Shown one piece after another: positions 48,929 to 49,211 of a DNA stretch of 49,211 bases. The DNA lies in the NCBI GenBank assembly GCA_019119355.1, contig DWXE01000023.1, forward strand, positions 1 to 49,211, read 5' to 3'. Numbering within the stretch: position 1 is the stretch's first letter; each line of letters opens with the position of its first letter. Source of the DNA: Candidatus Eisenbergiella merdigallinarum (GTDB lineage Bacteria; Bacillota; Clostridia; Lachnospirales; Lachnospiraceae). The position numbers and the translations under genes were made by a program. Under the pieces are notes generated by a model that was given only the letters and a program-made list of their open reading frames with translations, was not told where the DNA came from and did no database searches.

Positions 48929-49211
48929 TTATTCCAGAATCTGTACTTTGTGCACCACGCCCTGTATCCCAATGGCCGCCAGCTGACGCTGTACCTCTTC
49001 CGCCTGGGCCCGGGTCCAGACGTCCGCCACGGACACCGTGTGGATCACGCCCGCTTCCTTCTCATCCTCCGACCATTCCACCGGATCCTGATAGCAGACG
49101 TTGAAGTCCACCGCCCCGCGGATCCCCGCTATCCTGCCGTTGCTGGTCCACTGCCAGCCCCAGATCGCGCGGCCCACGGACGGCTTGTAGCGATCCGACG
49201 GGCTTTCGGCC
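48929..49211 (-). CDS. GH25 muramidase, C-terminal part, with SPOR-like tail (cut by window edge)
   Basis: The last 93 residues of a longer protein. WGWQWTSNGRIAGIRGAVDF, then NVCY, matches the C-terminal strand of glycoside hydrolase family 25 lysozymes. After a short acidic linker, HTVSVADVWTRAQAEEVQRQ and IGIQGVVHKVQ look like a SPOR domain, which binds denuded glycan. The GTG within the fragment at 49177 is not the start, because the frame is open to the edge. It probably cleaves the MurNAc-GlcNAc bond of peptidoglycan; the catalytic Asp and Glu lie outside the window. Confidence 0.75.
   Translation of the reverse strand, partial: AESPSDRYKPSVGRAIWGWQWTSNGRIAGIRGAVDFNVCYQDPVEWSEDEKEAGVIHTVSVADVWTRAQAEEVQRQLAAIGIQGVVHKVQILE

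Noticed and set aside
2640..49211. CRISPR array search
   Set aside because: The repeats found are two-copy or palindromic with no regular spacer units and no cas genes.

Overview
The window looks like chromosomal DNA of a high-GC member of the Lachnospiraceae (Clostridia, Firmicutes). This rests on DUF5716 and DUF5717 proteins, DUF4358, DUF1385 and DUF2087 proteins, EFR1-type ferredoxin, the divergent clostridial ThyA, AGGAGG-type ribosome binding sites, sigma-A-type promoters and a HrcA/CIRCE box. All family names come from reading the translations, not from a search. No rRNA, phage, CRISPR array or complete IS was seen. Most genes lie on the minus strand.

Layout. 1-600: a broken Rpn-type transposase/nuclease gene. 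597-3902: lower-glycolysis cluster gap-pgk-tpiA (minus), with a hairpin-rich repeat between gap and pgk. 4145-4963: a PHP phosphoesterase. 4980-10770: a three-gene minus-strand operon of a 1185-aa DUF5717 protein, a degenerate Hsp70/actin-fold DUF5716 protein and a helical-repeat protein. It looks like an undescribed chaperone-like or assembly system. 10923-12812: a GntR/YtrA regulator with its ABC exporter and a matching operator. 12899-14167: a SpoIID-like protein with a peptidoglycan-binding domain, whose ribosome binding site is buried in a terminator hairpin. 14181-14364: a MITE with target duplication. 14395-14714: a convergent locus arranged like an Fst-type type I toxin-antitoxin system. 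14817-20358: an esterase, htpG under CIRCE, a parvulin-like lipoprotein and an FAD protein. 20619-23357: a secreted four-repeat protein, a DUF2087 regulator and an O-acetyltransferase.

23507-26758: rpmE-DUF1385-prmC-prfA translation cluster. 26906-31945: GH38 mannosidase, HD hydrolase, SCP2 protein, GNAT and LD-carboxypeptidase in one tight array. A second MITE-like element sits exactly at the ribosome binding site of the mannosidase. 32266-36339: ilvE, then an MBL/beta-CASP nuclease-thyA-folA operon. 36385-39636: an AlgI/AlgJ-like O-acetylation pair with a DUF4358 lipoprotein. 39952-40024: tRNA-Gly. 40092-41453: GH3 beta-N-acetylhexosaminidase. 41500-41996: an AT-rich gene-free stretch whose minus strand has a consensus promoter, many GAAA loops, nested hairpins and a terminator-like hairpin, i.e. 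a probable large structured RNA. 42211-43765: LUD protein and EFR1 flavodoxin-ferredoxin. 43831-48705: a MacB-like ABC operon with a secreted partner. 48929-49211: the C-terminus of a GH25 muramidase with a SPOR-like tail.

The strongest candidates for undescribed biology are the DUF5717-DUF5716-TPR operon, the roughly 500-nt RNA and the small toxin-antitoxin-like locus. Three unrelated families of hairpin-rich short mobile repeats also occur, one of which seems to have inserted a small upstream reading frame into a leader.
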